NCBI GenBank assembly: GCA_002292365.1 | Contig: DBBU01000052.1 | Location: forward strand, 78,734 to 142,733 | Reading direction: 5' to 3' | DNA length: 64,000 bases | Source of the DNA: Flammeovirgaceae bacterium UBA976 | Lineage (GTDB): Bacteria; Bacteroidota; Bacteroidia; Cytophagales; Cyclobacteriaceae | In this document: piece after piece, positions 1-9,595 of the stretch | Numbering within the stretch: the first letter of the stretch is position 1 | How the letters are laid out: every line of letters starts with the position of its first letter | Notes under the pieces: model-generated | The model's input: the letters and a program-made list of their open reading frames with translations, nothing else | Databases searched by the model: none | Told to the model about the DNA's origin: nothing | Translations under genes and position numbers: made by a program

Positions 1-356
<356 letters not shown>

Positions 357-867
357 TGATTTTATGGGCTCAAAGACCAGTATTAAAGGTCTTTTGAGTG
401 CAGGGGATTCTTGGGTAAATACAGTGACTTTTAAAGACGCCCTTCTCAAAGGGCTGAACTAAAGAGGAGGAACTAAAATAAAAATCAATCGCATTCCACG
501 GAGCTTTGTCGACATCTTATTGAGCGTTTATATTGCATTGAGTTCTGCTCAGTACATTATTGAGTCTCGTCGTTTATTTTTCAGTTTCTTCTTGATAAAG
601 AAGAAAATAGTGTTGAAATTAAACTCTTAGGCTTTTTCGGCTCAAGCTAATTTCAGTTTTTCTAAAGATTTGATTTTTGCTTGATTGTGGCAGTATTTGT
701 GATATTGCTTTGCAAAGTTTTTATTTTTTGAGAAAAATAATACTGAAACCAATCAAGGTTAATAAATAACCATAAGCTAGTCTAGAAGGGATTGGGATTA
801 TATGCTTCAAGGCATAAATCAGCGAGCGCTTTAATGCCGTCTGTTTTTTATTGGTAATCGTTTATGA
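357..867. other. gene-free stretch after hemB
   Basis: No convincing gene is seen over about 510 bases. A 32-codon open frame (364-462) follows hemB and a purine-rich AGAGGAGGA lies at about 463-471, but the frame after it has no normal start codon. A perfect 9-bp A/T hairpin with a GATA loop lies at 585-606 without a following T-run. The rest is AT-rich and featureless. Confidence 0.5.
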
Positions 868-1707
868 TTATAAGACTCTGACATAGCCAACATATGGCAA
901 AGCAGGGATAACTACTCTGATTTCAGGGATAACGATCGCTCCAATATCAAAAGAATTTTTCTTGGAGAGAATTCTTATGCCATGAATACCAAAATAAAAG
1001 CTATTTGGAATCACATAGTTCTCTGAGAGTAGTGCAATACTTTTGCTGATTCTATGAGTTCCGGAGATCATTATGGCGGGATAATCCGATAATTTCCGAT
1101 CTATGAGGCCATAGCCTGCTCCTATAGATAGATTTGTCTCAGATTGTCCTAAGGTAAAAACCCCATACCCCAAAGTTGCGGTTCCTTCATCAGCAAAGCC
1201 TGCCATGATAAATCCTCCACCCACATGAATATTTTCTGAAATACCAAATCCTACTTTAGGGGTAAGAAACCAAATTGGAGAGCCGAGAACCGTTGAAATA
1301 AACTCAAAACCACCGCCAATTGATATGTTTTCCGTGATGCCATAATTGAAAAAATTTGTGGTAACTAGTATGTTTTGATAATACCCCTTCCCTTTTTTTA
1401 TGGGGATGCCGGTTGGCCCGAAAAAATATCTCGTATCATGCGGATTAGCAAATTCAAATTTTCCCACATAATCATTGTTCACTATTGAACGTACATTTAA
1501 GGCAATCAAATTAAATTCACCATTTATCGTTTTTAAGAGGATTTTCCCATTGGCTTTTTTTGATAGGACTCCTTTGTATTCATCGCCATTTTTCATTTTA
1601 ATGATAACAACCTGGTCTTTTTTTAGTGTGTCTGTTTGAGAAAACACATTATTGAAAGAAGAAGTTAACAAGCCAATGAGTATGATTTTAGATAGTAAGT
1701 GATACAT
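868..1707 (-). CDS. secreted protein with LSm-like N-terminal segment and probable beta-barrel body
   Basis: A 279-residue protein with a clear signal peptide (MYHLLSKIILIGLL to about VFSQ). After it comes a short segment resembling a small beta-barrel RNA-chaperone-like or SH3-like fold (VVIIKMKNGDEYKGVLSKK, then ILLKTINGEFNLI). This N-terminal pattern is common at the start of Bacteroidota surface proteins of unknown function. The remaining 200 residues alternate Gly/aromatic strands (ISIGGGFEF, VGFGISENIHVGGGF, LSIGAGYGL) typical of an outer-membrane or beta-sandwich protein. The last residues (PYVGYVRVL) do not give the standard terminal-Phe barrel signal. It is transcribed alone, downstream of the 1866-2768 gene but separated by a strong terminator. 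Function is not recognised. Confidence 0.7.
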   Translation of the reverse strand: MYHLLSKIILIGLLTSSFNNVFSQTDTLKKDQVVIIKMKNGDEYKGVLSKKANGKILLKTINGEFNLIALNVRSIVNNDYVGKFEFANPHDTRYFFGPTGIPIKKGKGYYQNILVTTNFFNYGITENISIGGGFEFISTVLGSPIWFLTPKVGFGISENIHVGGGFIMAGFADEGTATLGYGVFTLGQSETNLSIGAGYGLIDRKLSDYPAIMISGTHRISKSIALLSENYVIPNSFYFGIHGIRILSKKNSFDIGAIVIPEIRVVIPALPYVGYVRVL

Positions 1708-1805
1708 TGTTTATGATTTTTAACGATTAGTATATAGCGTATTTAGATACTGCAGAGGACCGAAAACACTTTCTTTTTTAAAAGTAATATACTTATTTAA
1801 ATAAA

Positions 1806-1839
1806 AATAGCGGTTTGGGTACACACCCAAACCGCTATT
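1806..1839 (-). terminator. rho-independent terminator after the DJ-1/Hsp31-like gene
   Basis: A perfect 15-bp inverted repeat (AATAGCGGTTTGGGT, 1806-1820, against 1825-1839) closes on a 4-base loop. On the minus strand the stem runs into TTTTTATTT, so it terminates transcription from the gene at 1866-2768 and insulates the gene at 868-1707. Confidence 0.88.
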
Positions 1840-1865
1840 GCTTTCACCCTTATGATGAGTAGCTT

Positions 1866-2768
1866 TTAATTGAGTTCTTTCAATAGCGTTTCAGCGGCTA
1901 GTTTTCCTAAGTCATTTGATGCTAGAGGACTTGCGCCAGTGATTAATTTTCTATCAACAAAAACGGTGTTATCAGATTCAGTATTAATAATATAAGCACC
2001 TAGGCTTTTTAATTTTTCACTCAAACTGTTGATCATGTATCCAGGTAAATAACCTACCATTGGGGTCATTTCATCTATGGCATCAGGAAAAACAGCCATC
2101 TTATAACCCTCGTAAAGAAATTTTTGATTATCCAATGTTGTTGATAATAATGCAGCTGGCCCATGACAAAGGGTAATGGTAAATAAGTCATTTTCATGTG
2201 CCCAATTTAAGACTTTTGCAACATTTCTATCTTCAGGAATACCAATCATAGCTCCATGTCCTCCTGGCACAAATACAGCAGCAAAAGAACTGTCATTTAC
2301 AAATGAATGAGTGATGAAATCTGTCAATTTTATGGGTTGCTGAAAGCTCGATTTGTACTCATTATAAATAGCTTTTACATTCTCGTCCTCATTAGGGAAA
2401 GCCCACATTTCAAATACGGCAGGTTTGCCAGTAGGGGTTGCGATTTCAAAATCAAACCCTGCATTTTTAAGGTGTAACATTGGCACAAGCGACTCTATTG
2501 GGTGATTTCCGGTAGAAAATAATTTGCCATTTTTCATCTCCAAGTTTTTTTGCTCAGTGAAAATTACCAAAATCTTCGACTTATCTCCTTGGTATTTGGT
2601 GTACTTGATCTCGCCAAAATCAGTTTTAGCAACGGTCCCTAAAGACAATGCTAAACTTGAGGGACTATACGAACCATCATTTTCTAGTTTAGGTTGAGCC
2701 AGGACATAGATAATAGTAAATGTAACTATGAGAATACTCAACAACCCTATTAATATTTTTTTTATCAT
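1866..2768 (-). CDS. membrane-anchored DJ-1/PfpI family protein, Hsp31/HchA-like
   Basis: A 300-residue protein with an N-terminal membrane anchor or uncleaved signal (residues about 4-24), then a class I glutamine-amidotransferase-like fold of the Hsp31 group. Family members act as glutathione-independent glyoxalase III (methylglyoxal to lactate), chaperone or deglycase. Visible Hsp31 features are FSTGNHPIESLVPMLHL, the nucleophile elbow loop VPGGHGAMIGIPE, and the catalytic Cys-His in TLCHGPAALL at about residue 201. The hydrophobic N-terminus places it in the envelope, unlike cytosolic E. coli HchA. It precedes a Crp-type regulator on the same strand with about 210 bases between, and its own terminator follows. 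A role in electrophile stress is inferred from family and context. Confidence 0.85.
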   Translation of the reverse strand: MIKKILIGLLSILIVTFTIIYVLAQPKLENDGSYSPSSLALSLGTVAKTDFGEIKYTKYQGDKSKILVIFTEQKNLEMKNGKLFSTGNHPIESLVPMLHLKNAGFDFEIATPTGKPAVFEMWAFPNEDENVKAIYNEYKSSFQQPIKLTDFITHSFVNDSSFAAVFVPGGHGAMIGIPEDRNVAKVLNWAHENDLFTITLCHGPAALLSTTLDNQKFLYEGYKMAVFPDAIDEMTPMVGYLPGYMINSLSEKLKSLGAYIINTESDNTVFVDRKLITGASPLASNDLGKLAAETLLKELN

Positions 2769-2978
2769 GATGTTAATTTTTAAATTTCTATTTAAATAAA
2801 ACTAGACTCATTCTCACTATAATTTCCTTATAAATCTACCTGATTCAAGGTGCTCAAAGACTTGAATGCTCTCCTAAAAAGATCAATTTTAATAGGCTCA
2901 CCTTTGAAACTATAATATCGAGGAGGACACAAAAATAGTACTTGGAGATCAGGTAAAAATTACCTTATGGTAAGAAAG

Positions 2979-3554
2979 CTATTTATTTACTTTTTCCGCT
3001 CTTATGCGGCTCAAGCTTTGTTGCGTGATCCCCAAATAAGATGCGATATGATAATTTGGAGTGTACTGCTCAATATCTGGATATTGTTTTAGAAATAAAT
3101 CATATCTCTCTTGAGCCGTTAATTGTAATTGATTTAAAATTCTTTTGTGCAAGCTGACCACATGGCGTTCCAAATTTTTTCGCTGAAAGGCCTCAAATTC
3201 AGGAAATAATGAATATATTCCGTCTAACTCCCTGGAGCTAAACTCAATAATGGTTGAATCAGTAATACACTCTACAGTGAGTGTGGCAATTTCTTTATTG
3301 TAGATAGCAATAAAATCACTGATCCACCAATCTTTAATAGCAAACTGTAAAGTGTGCTCTTTGCCATTTTTATCAATAAAGTAAGACCTAATGCAGCCAT
3401 CGGTAACGAAATAGGTCTTCTTCACTGCTTGCCCTTGGCGTACTAAAATTTCTCCCTTTGGGAGGGCCTTTTCCGTTGAAATGGAAAAAAGATATTCTTC
3501 AGCTTTTTTGCTTAGCCTGATAATACTTTTTATTTTGGTAATTAATTCTCTCAA
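2979..3554 (-). CDS. Crp/Fnr family transcriptional regulator
   Basis: A 191-residue regulator of the short Bacteroidota Crp/Fnr type. The N-terminal cyclic-nucleotide-binding-like beta roll (about residues 20-115) carries GEILVRQGQAVKKTYFVTDG and the typical WWISDF segment. The C-terminal part ends with the recognition helix IASYLGITQQSLSRIR. No Cys cluster for an FeS sensor is visible. It lies between a DJ-1-like gene on the same strand and a divergently transcribed DoxX-like gene, so it probably controls one or both. A decayed copy of the same gene pair type lies at 31788-32716. Confidence 0.9.
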   Translation of the reverse strand: MRELITKIKSIIRLSKKAEEYLFSISTEKALPKGEILVRQGQAVKKTYFVTDGCIRSYFIDKNGKEHTLQFAIKDWWISDFIAIYNKEIATLTVECITDSTIIEFSSRELDGIYSLFPEFEAFQRKNLERHVVSLHKRILNQLQLTAQERYDLFLKQYPDIEQYTPNYHIASYLGITQQSLSRIRAEKVNK

Positions 3555-3805
3555 ATTTTAAATGAGGGTTCAATTGTTTCCCCTGAACACGAAGTTAGAA
3601 AAATTTTAAATTGTCAAAGGGATTTCGAATATTTTTCAAATGGGCCAAATTTACTGGATCATAAATCTGAGAGGTCGCTTTGCCCTACAAAAGAGATCAA
3701 TCCTTAACAGGCTATCAAAACAAATGAGAAGCCCTTTAATTTTGGCTTTATTTATGTTATCATGAATTTTCAATTAACTTGTTTGATATAAACCCCAATA
3801 GGTTG

Positions 3806-4162
3806 ATGACAACACCCCAATTGATTTCTCTTGTATTGATGTCTGCACTGTATCTATTGGCCGGCATCAGCCATTTTATCCAACCTAGATTCTTTCTTAA
3901 AATCATACCCAAATGGGTGCCTTATCCAGAGCTCACGAATTTTGTAGTGGGTGCTGTTGAGGTATTACTGGGCATGGCTTTGTGGGTGAGTGAGATCCGT
4001 TCTTATGCGGCGATGGGTGTGATTCTATTATTGCTGGCGGTTTTTCCAGCGAATGTTTACCATTTCCAAAAAGCACGAAGAAAAAGCCAACACTTGGCGG
4101 CGACGGCTATCAGGCTCCCGTTTCAGGCTTTATTGATATACTGGGTTTATACTTTTGTTTGA
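3806..4162 (+). CDS. DoxX-like small integral membrane protein
   Basis: A 118-residue protein with four predicted membrane segments. The motif LLAGISHFIQPRFFLKIIPKWVPYP near the start (written here only to show the ISHFIQP and IIPKWVP elements) and ANVYHFQKARR near the end are typical of the DoxX-related family. The start is set at the ATG at 3806; a TTG nine codons upstream is possible but adds a polar stretch before the first helix. It is divergent from the Crp-type regulator at 2979-3554. DoxX relatives are linked to thiol and oxidative stress, but the biochemical role is not settled. Confidence 0.82.
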   Translation: MTTPQLISLVLMSALYLLAGISHFIQPRFFLKIIPKWVPYPELTNFVVGAVEVLLGMALWVSEIRSYAAMGVILLLLAVFPANVYHFQKARRKSQHLAATAIRLPFQALLIYWVYTFV

Positions 4163-4295
4163 GGGGAATGGTGGGCCAGGAAGTTTCAAAGGTTTGTGCA
4201 TTATACCTCGCTTTTGGATAAAAGGGAAGATGATATGACCAAAAAGATATCAGATTTACTGAAGCCATATCAGAGCAAGAAGTGTTTACGGACGA

Positions 4296-5149
4296 CTATG
4301 TAAACACGACCGTTTTATTGTTGAAGACCATCACTTTTCTCTCGGTGTGAAGCTTGATGGCACGTAAAAGTACCAGCCGTTCTAAGTCTCTGCCCTTGGA
4401 AATGAAGTCTGAAACTCCATGAGCGTGAGAAACTCTTAAAGTATCTTGTTCGATAATCGTACCCGCATCGAGATCATCAGTCACATAATGACTAGTAGCA
4501 CCAATAATTTTAACTCCCCTTTCAAAGGCAGAGTGATAAGGTTTTGCACCAGGAAGCCAAGTAAAAAGGAATGATGGATATTAATGATTTTATTTGGATA
4601 TTCTTGAACAAGTTGTTCCGGCAATATTTGCATATAACGTGCCAATACAATACTAGTAATGTGGTGTTTTTTCAGGAGGTTCAGCTGTTGAGAGGTTGCC
4701 TCAGTCTTATTTTTTTTGATTTCAGGGATCCAATAAAAAGGGATACCAAATTGCTCTACATTAGATGCTAAATCTTGGTGATTACTCAAGATAAAAGGGA
4801 TTTCGCACTGTAATTCTCCAGACTGTTTTTGGGCTAAGATATCATACAAGCAATGTACGTATATGGAAACAAAAACAGCTAGTTTAGGGCGTTGATTCTT
4901 CAGAAAAAAGCTGCAATTAAAGTCGTATTTTGATCCAATTCCTGAAATAAATTTTTCTTTAAAAGTGTTGAAATCAATATTTTGATCTGTTGATTCGACC
5001 TCAATACGCATAAAAAAAGCTTCATTCAGTCGATCTACGTATTGATCGATATAAACAATATTTCCTTTTTCATTGTGAATAAAACTCGTTGCTGCTGCAA
5101 TGATTCCTTTTTGATCGGTTCAATGCATTAATAAAATAATTCGCTGCAT
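4296..5149 (-). pseudogene. purU: formyltetrahydrofolate deformylase, inactivated by nonsense and frameshift
   Basis: PurU hydrolyses 10-formyl-THF to THF and formate. The reading frame begins at the ATG at 5149 (MQRIILLMH), meets TGA at 5122-5124 exactly where the family has the Cys of CPDQKGI, and continues as TDQKGIIAAATSFIH, so the ACT domain is intact apart from the stop. The formyl-transferase domain follows with PFYWIPEIKK, IVLARYMQIL and NIHHSFL. Near 4548-4550 one base is missing: before it the frame reads HHSFLLGFLV, after it AKPYHSAFERGVKIIGATSHYVT in another frame, then DDLDAGTIIEQD and the normal C-terminus. With the base restored the gene would be 284 codons, the usual PurU length. 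Two independent lesions make this a real pseudogene rather than one base-calling error. Confidence 0.92.
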
Positions 5150-5383
5150 CCTTTTTAGGTCTAGTTTGGTATAATGAAGGCCTAAAGTAAAGAGTCCTTT
5201 GCATATTATATTTTATAGTAGTTAACTATAGACTGTCGATTACTGGGAGGGACCTTTTCAGTATGCTCTGATACAGATACGCTTAAGCATTGATCTCAGA
5301 TCACTGACAATCTTCTAAAACCCTTTTAGTTGTAAGCTCAAGATCTCTCAAAATGTGGTAATTTAGTTTCTTAATTAATCTGG

Positions 5384-6439
5384 ATGGTATATAAAACAAG
5401 ACGTACGTTATTAAAAATAGGGCTAGGACTGTTGCTGCTCGTTCTCATGACTTGGGGAGGATTAAGATTATTTTTCCATCACAATGAGACGCCCATTTAT
5501 GACGCTCGACTGATTTATAACTTTATCTTTCACTCAGATCGACCATTGAAGCAATATGAAAATCTAGCCCAAAAATTAGGTTATACGTCCTCGGATAAAT
5601 TACTGATTATCCATGCTGATGATTTAGGCTTAGCGCGATCAGTGAACCAAGCGTCCTTTAAAGCACTCTCAAAGGGATTTGTGAATTCCGCTAGTGTCAT
5701 GATGCCTTCGCCTTTCGCCGAAGATGTGGCCGCTTATTATCTCGCCCATCCACAGGTTGATTTGGGCTTACATTTGACTTTTACGGCAGAGTGGGCCGGT
5801 TACAAATGGCCGGGTGTCGCATCCGCTGATAAGATCGAGACCCTTCTCGACGATGATGGCTTTCTGCATCAAAAGAAAGTAACGGTGATTAAAGAGGGGA
5901 GCAATGCGGAACTACAAGTCGAACTACAAGCCCAAATTGACTACGCACGGGCTTTGGGTATGGCGCCGACCCATATGGACAGTCATGAAGGCACCTTATT
6001 TTTCGACCCTGCATTTTTTAGAACGTATATAGAAGTGGGACATCAAAATCAAATACCTGTATTTGTACCGAGGCTTTTAGCACCGCATTTTGATGAACAC
6101 TACCCTTTACCTCCACAGGTGGTATTGGTAGATCAAATGTTTATGGCCCTTAATGGGACAGAATTAGATGCGATGGAGGCATATTATGCAGAGGTCCTTT
6201 CATCCATCAAACCAGGCCTCAATCAGTTGTTGGTCCATTTGGCGTTTGATGATGAGGAGATGAAGGCGATCACCAAAGATCGAGAAGCTTACGGAGCCAA
6301 ATGGCGTGCGAAAGATTATCAGGTCGTGTCAAGTAAAAAGTTTCAAGACTTGCTTGAGCAAAACAATATCAAGCAGGTAAAATGGCGGGATATACAAGCA
6401 GTTTTATATCCTGATGATAACGCTTCTCTTCAACCCTAA
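5384..6439 (+). CDS. YdjC/ChbG-type carbohydrate deacetylase, membrane anchored
   Basis: A 351-residue protein with one N-terminal membrane helix (residues about 9-30) and a YdjC-fold domain. YdjC/ChbG enzymes remove acetyl groups from N-acetylated sugars with a divalent metal. Visible metal and active-site elements are IIHADDLGLARSVNQ (Asp pair), LGLHLTFTAEW (His) and THMDSHEG (His). The N-terminal anchor suggests a periplasmic rather than cytosolic substrate, unlike ChbG. It is transcribed alone, divergent from the dead purU. The substrate cannot be told from sequence. Confidence 0.87.
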   Translation: MVYKTRRTLLKIGLGLLLLVLMTWGGLRLFFHHNETPIYDARLIYNFIFHSDRPLKQYENLAQKLGYTSSDKLLIIHADDLGLARSVNQASFKALSKGFVNSASVMMPSPFAEDVAAYYLAHPQVDLGLHLTFTAEWAGYKWPGVASADKIETLLDDDGFLHQKKVTVIKEGSNAELQVELQAQIDYARALGMAPTHMDSHEGTLFFDPAFFRTYIEVGHQNQIPVFVPRLLAPHFDEHYPLPPQVVLVDQMFMALNGTELDAMEAYYAEVLSSIKPGLNQLLVHLAFDDEEMKAITKDREAYGAKWRAKDYQVVSSKKFQDLLEQNNIKQVKWRDIQAVLYPDDNASLQP

Positions 6440-6515
6440 GAAGGTAAGAGACATCAAGCAGTGTGCGCAGTATGGTATTTTTTGTTGATTTAAATTTAAG
6501 TCTGCATAAAAAGAA

Positions 6516-6755
6516 TCATCTCTTAGGGATTTGGAGGTAAAGCCTTTCAACTTTATCGCGAGCCCAAGGGGTTTTTCTTAAAAAAGTCAGGCTGGATTTG
6601 ATCGAAGGATCATTTTTAAAACAATTAATATTGATCTTTAAAGCCATTTTTTCCCATCCATGATGCTTGACAAGGGCTTCCAACACATCGGCTAGTTTGA
6701 TACCGTGCAAAGGATTGTTGGGTTGCTCAGGTTTTGGATTATTCGGGAGATTCAT
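6516..6755 (-). CDS. DUF2132 (VF530) family DNA-binding-like protein
   Basis: A 79-residue protein starting at the ATG at 6755 ([18 protein letters not shown]); a longer frame upstream is unlikely. The conserved core reads [19 protein letters not shown], then [21 protein letters not shown], which is the signature of the DUF2132/VF530 family of small conserved proteins with a suggested nucleic-acid-binding role. It is followed on the same strand by no partner; upstream lies the GroES-like gene about 100 bases away. Confidence 0.85.
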   Translation of the reverse strand: MNLPNNPKPEQPNNPLHGIKLADVLEALVKHHGWEKMALKININCFKNDPSIKSSLTFLRKTPWARDKVERLYLQIPKR

Positions 6756-6855
6756 GTTTTGAGTTTTTATAAAAAGCAGCTTTGATGGATACTCTATCAT
6801 TTGGTAAACTTAAAGATAGGTTCGATAGAAGGAACGGAGGACCTGCACCCTTTTT

Positions 6856-7233
6856 TCAAAACAAATCCTCTTCGCGCTCAAGCATAAGTATAGAAGCTTG
6901 TGAAACGATGAAATATTTTTCTTTTTCATACGTCACTTCAAAAGCCCCATTTTGAAGGAAAATGGCTTTATCCCCTTCCTTGGCTTGCAGCGGCACGTAT
7001 TTCATTTGGTCTTCTTCTTGTTTCCAGGCGTCGTCTTCATCCATAGGTACGGGAATTGGATACCCAGGCCCAACTTTTACGATGAACCCGGTTTGAATTT
7101 TTTCTTTTTCTCTTACGCCTGGTGGAAGCAAAATACCACTGGTTGTTTTGTCAGATTCTTTCAAAGGCTTGATCAATACCCGATCTCCGACCACGATCAG
7201 TTTTTTTAATTTATTTTCAGCAGTTAATTCCAT
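6856..7233 (-). CDS. GroES-family (Cpn10-like) protein
   Basis: A 125-residue protein with a Cpn10 fold: VVGDRVLIKPLKESDKTTSGILLP, then GFIVKVGPGYPIP, GDKAIFLQNGAFEV and a C-terminal strand. It is longer than GroES (about 95 residues) because of an insert around VPMDEDDAWKQEEDQ. This divergent, stand-alone type is common in Bacteroidota beside the true groES and is not next to groEL here. The start is placed at the ATG at 7233 because the longer frame overlaps the end of rmuC. It lies 28 bases after rmuC on the same strand, so the two may be co-transcribed. Confidence 0.87.
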   Translation of the reverse strand: MELTAENKLKKLIVVGDRVLIKPLKESDKTTSGILLPPGVREKEKIQTGFIVKVGPGYPIPVPMDEDDAWKQEEDQMKYVPLQAKEGDKAIFLQNGAFEVTYEKEKYFIVSQASILMLEREEDLF

Positions 7234-7261
7234 AGGTAAAGTTAAGGGTAAAAAAGGGGTT

Positions 7262-8620
7262 TTAGTTTGCAAATAAATGAGGAGAAGTTGAGTCCCCTTC
7301 CTCATCGGTCGCCCTAGAGATCATTCTGGGATCCATTTGTTTGGTGGATTTGGCACCCAGCTTTTTGAGACTTTCCGCTCGAGTGACCAAGTTACCTTTG
7401 CCTTCACTTAGCTTTTTCATGGCTTCTTCATAATTGGATTGCGTGGTTTTTAGATTGCTGCCGACTCTAATGAGGTCGTCAGTAAAAGCACTGAATTTAT
7501 CGTACATAGCACCTGCTTGTCGTGCAATTTCTATAGCATTTTTGGTTTGAGAATCCTGTTTCCAAATATAAGAAATCGTCCTGAGGGTGGCCAATAAGGT
7601 ACTGGTAGAGACCAAAACAATGTTTTTGTCTAAGGCCTTTTCATAAAGCTGGTTATCTTGTTGAAGGGCCATCAAGAGAGCGGGCTCGTTGGCCACAAAC
7701 ATCATCACATAATCAGGTTGCTTGATTTGATGTAGGTTTTGATAGTTTCGAGCACTCAATGTTTTGATATGACTGAGTATGCTGTCCATGTGAAGTTTAA
7801 GCTGTTCTGCCTTTTTTTCTTTCCCCTCTTCTTCGATGTATCGGGTGTAGGCGGTTAAAGAAACCTTGGAATCAATCACCAAGCACTTATCGTCCGGGAG
7901 CTTGAGTATGTAATCCAATCGTTGATTACTTCCGTCTTCTGCTTTTAAATTGTGTTCTTTGAAATAATGCACATTTTTAGTGAGACCAACTTTCTCCAAA
8001 ATGGACTCCAGTAAGATTTCACCCCAATTTCCTTGTGCTTTGGCATCTCCTTTCAATGCTCGGGTAAGGTTTTCGGTATCGACACTCATTTGTTTGTTGA
8101 GCGCGGTCATATTTTTCAATTGCTCTCGCAGGGCAGTGTTCCATTGTATGCTTTCTTTATTATTATGGGTGACTTGTTGCTCAAACTTTTCGATCCGTTC
8201 TTTTAAAGGGGTGAGGATTTCACCTAAATTATTTTTATTTTGGTCTGTGAATTTTTTTGATTTTTCTTCAAAAATTTCGTTCGCAAGGTTTTTGAATTCT
8301 AATGAAAATTTATTTTGAAGTTCACTCACTTCCTTCTTTTGTGTGTCTAATTTTTCCTGAAGATTTAAGAAATTGGCAGAAAGGGTAGCTTTTTCAGTAT
8401 TCAATTTCTCAGTTTTTGCGCGCTCCTCTTGTAGCAATTCATTGACTCGAGTCAAATCTTTTTCTAGCGACGCCGTACGGTCTTGCTCCATAATGAGCTG
8501 AAGCTGGGCTTTTTGGGCCTCTGGAGCAGATTTTTTATACCTGACCAACGCAACTAAATAGCCAATGGCTACGCCTGCAGCCATTCCCAATAACAAAAAC
8601 CAAATCATATTAACCTCCAT
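7262..8620 (-). CDS. rmuC: DNA recombination protein RmuC
   Basis: A 452-residue protein with an N-terminal membrane helix (residues about 3-24), a long coiled coil (about 35-120) and the RmuC nuclease-like domain (about 150-400; AQGNWGEILLESILEKVGL, YILKLPDDKCLVIDSKVSL, PDYVMMFVANEPALL). RmuC limits inversions at short inverted repeats and has a predicted restriction-endonuclease-like core, seen here in DYILKLPD and VIDSKVSL. The length matches the family. It precedes the GroES-like gene. Confidence 0.95.
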   Translation of the reverse strand: MEVNMIWFLLLGMAAGVAIGYLVALVRYKKSAPEAQKAQLQLIMEQDRTASLEKDLTRVNELLQEERAKTEKLNTEKATLSANFLNLQEKLDTQKKEVSELQNKFSLEFKNLANEIFEEKSKKFTDQNKNNLGEILTPLKERIEKFEQQVTHNNKESIQWNTALREQLKNMTALNKQMSVDTENLTRALKGDAKAQGNWGEILLESILEKVGLTKNVHYFKEHNLKAEDGSNQRLDYILKLPDDKCLVIDSKVSLTAYTRYIEEEGKEKKAEQLKLHMDSILSHIKTLSARNYQNLHQIKQPDYVMMFVANEPALLMALQQDNQLYEKALDKNIVLVSTSTLLATLRTISYIWKQDSQTKNAIEIARQAGAMYDKFSAFTDDLIRVGSNLKTTQSNYEEAMKKLSEGKGNLVTRAESLKKLGAKSTKQMDPRMISRATDEEGDSTSPHLFAN

Positions 8621-8641
8621 AGTTCAAATTTATAACTAACT

Positions 8642-9580
8642 CTAGAATCTTGTCTGCAGATATCCAAATAATTCCATAGACCACGCCACACCCACATGGA
8701 CCATAACACCACCCCAGATGTTTTTATTTTTAAGGGCTATGATGCCCAAGACATAACCTCCAAAGATCGAACTAAGCGTTTCGGTAGCCGGTTTTCCAAA
8801 ATGTAAAAAGCAATAAGTAGCGACCATAGGTAGGATGGCGTAAGGCCCAAAATACTTAACAAAAGCATAGATTAAAAAACCTCTAAAAATGAATTCTACT
8901 GTGATAAAACTGGTGGCATAGGTGCTTTCATAAATCAGAACGGAAACCCATGTAGGGACCTCATGATGCACAGCAAAGGACAAGCCATGATCAACTTTAT
9001 AACGGGGGTAATAAGATTGAAGATCGCCAAAAAAAGAGCCAATAATGATAAAAAAAAGAGCAATCCCCAGTAGGGTCAAATAAGGGCTCATATTAAATTT
9101 TCGAAAAGTGAAACCATAAAAATGTCCCAAAGAAGTATCGAAAGTCAAATAAAAAGCACCAAAAAGCACCAACACCATTATCAACTTCATGGCCCAATTG
9201 ATACCTGATCTAAGAAGGAACCATTCTTCAGGTGCTAGGCCCCATCGTATCAAAACGCCCCAATGAATGCCTCTTGAGAGGCCGATAATTAAAAAACCCA
9301 AAAGGAAGGTGATCCAAAATCGAGGATCTTTTTGCCATTTACTGGCTTTTCCAAAGAAATTGAGAAGCAAAGCAGTGATAAGAAAAGGAAAACCCTGAAA
9401 AAGAGACATAATCAAGGATCTTATCCCAAGGTTTGAGATGGTCTTAATATATTTGGCCTCAAAGTCAAGCGTATAATTGATAGCGATGAAAATAAGCAGG
9501 AATAATAAAATGCTTGCATACAGTTTCAGATCAAAATATTGACGCAGATAGTTGATGATGTATTGGTACAATGATTTCAT
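8642..9580 (-). CDS. CPBP (Abi/CAAX-like) family intramembrane metalloprotease
   Basis: A protein of about 312 residues with eight or so membrane helices. The start is put at the ATG at 9580, since the longer frame would run into the divergent gene. The CPBP motifs are EFIFRGF (motif 1, with Val where the first of two Glu is usual), FLHFGKPATE (motif 2) and a late GVMVHVGVAWSMEL. Family members cleave prenylated or other membrane proteins, or act in bacteriocin immunity. The loss of the first Glu in motif 1 is shared by some members but makes activity uncertain. Only 15 bases separate its start from the divergent NRDE gene. Confidence 0.85.
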   Translation of the reverse strand: MKSLYQYIINYLRQYFDLKLYASILLFLLIFIAINYTLDFEAKYIKTISNLGIRSLIMSLFQGFPFLITALLLNFFGKASKWQKDPRFWITFLLGFLIIGLSRGIHWGVLIRWGLAPEEWFLLRSGINWAMKLIMVLVLFGAFYLTFDTSLGHFYGFTFRKFNMSPYLTLLGIALFFIIIGSFFGDLQSYYPRYKVDHGLSFAVHHEVPTWVSVLIYESTYATSFITVEFIFRGFLIYAFVKYFGPYAILPMVATYCFLHFGKPATETLSSIFGGYVLGIIALKNKNIWGGVMVHVGVAWSMELFGYLQTRF

Positions 9581-9595
9581 AAAGACCTTAAATAT

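Noticed and set aside
364..462. 32-codon frame after hemB (MGSKTSIKGLLSAGDSW start)
   Set aside because: Composition is protein-like but it is short, has no recognised relative and no clear start signal; left as part of the gene-free stretch.
585..606. Terminator after hemB
   Set aside because: The 9-bp A/T hairpin has no T-run after it and lies 230 bases from the hemB stop.
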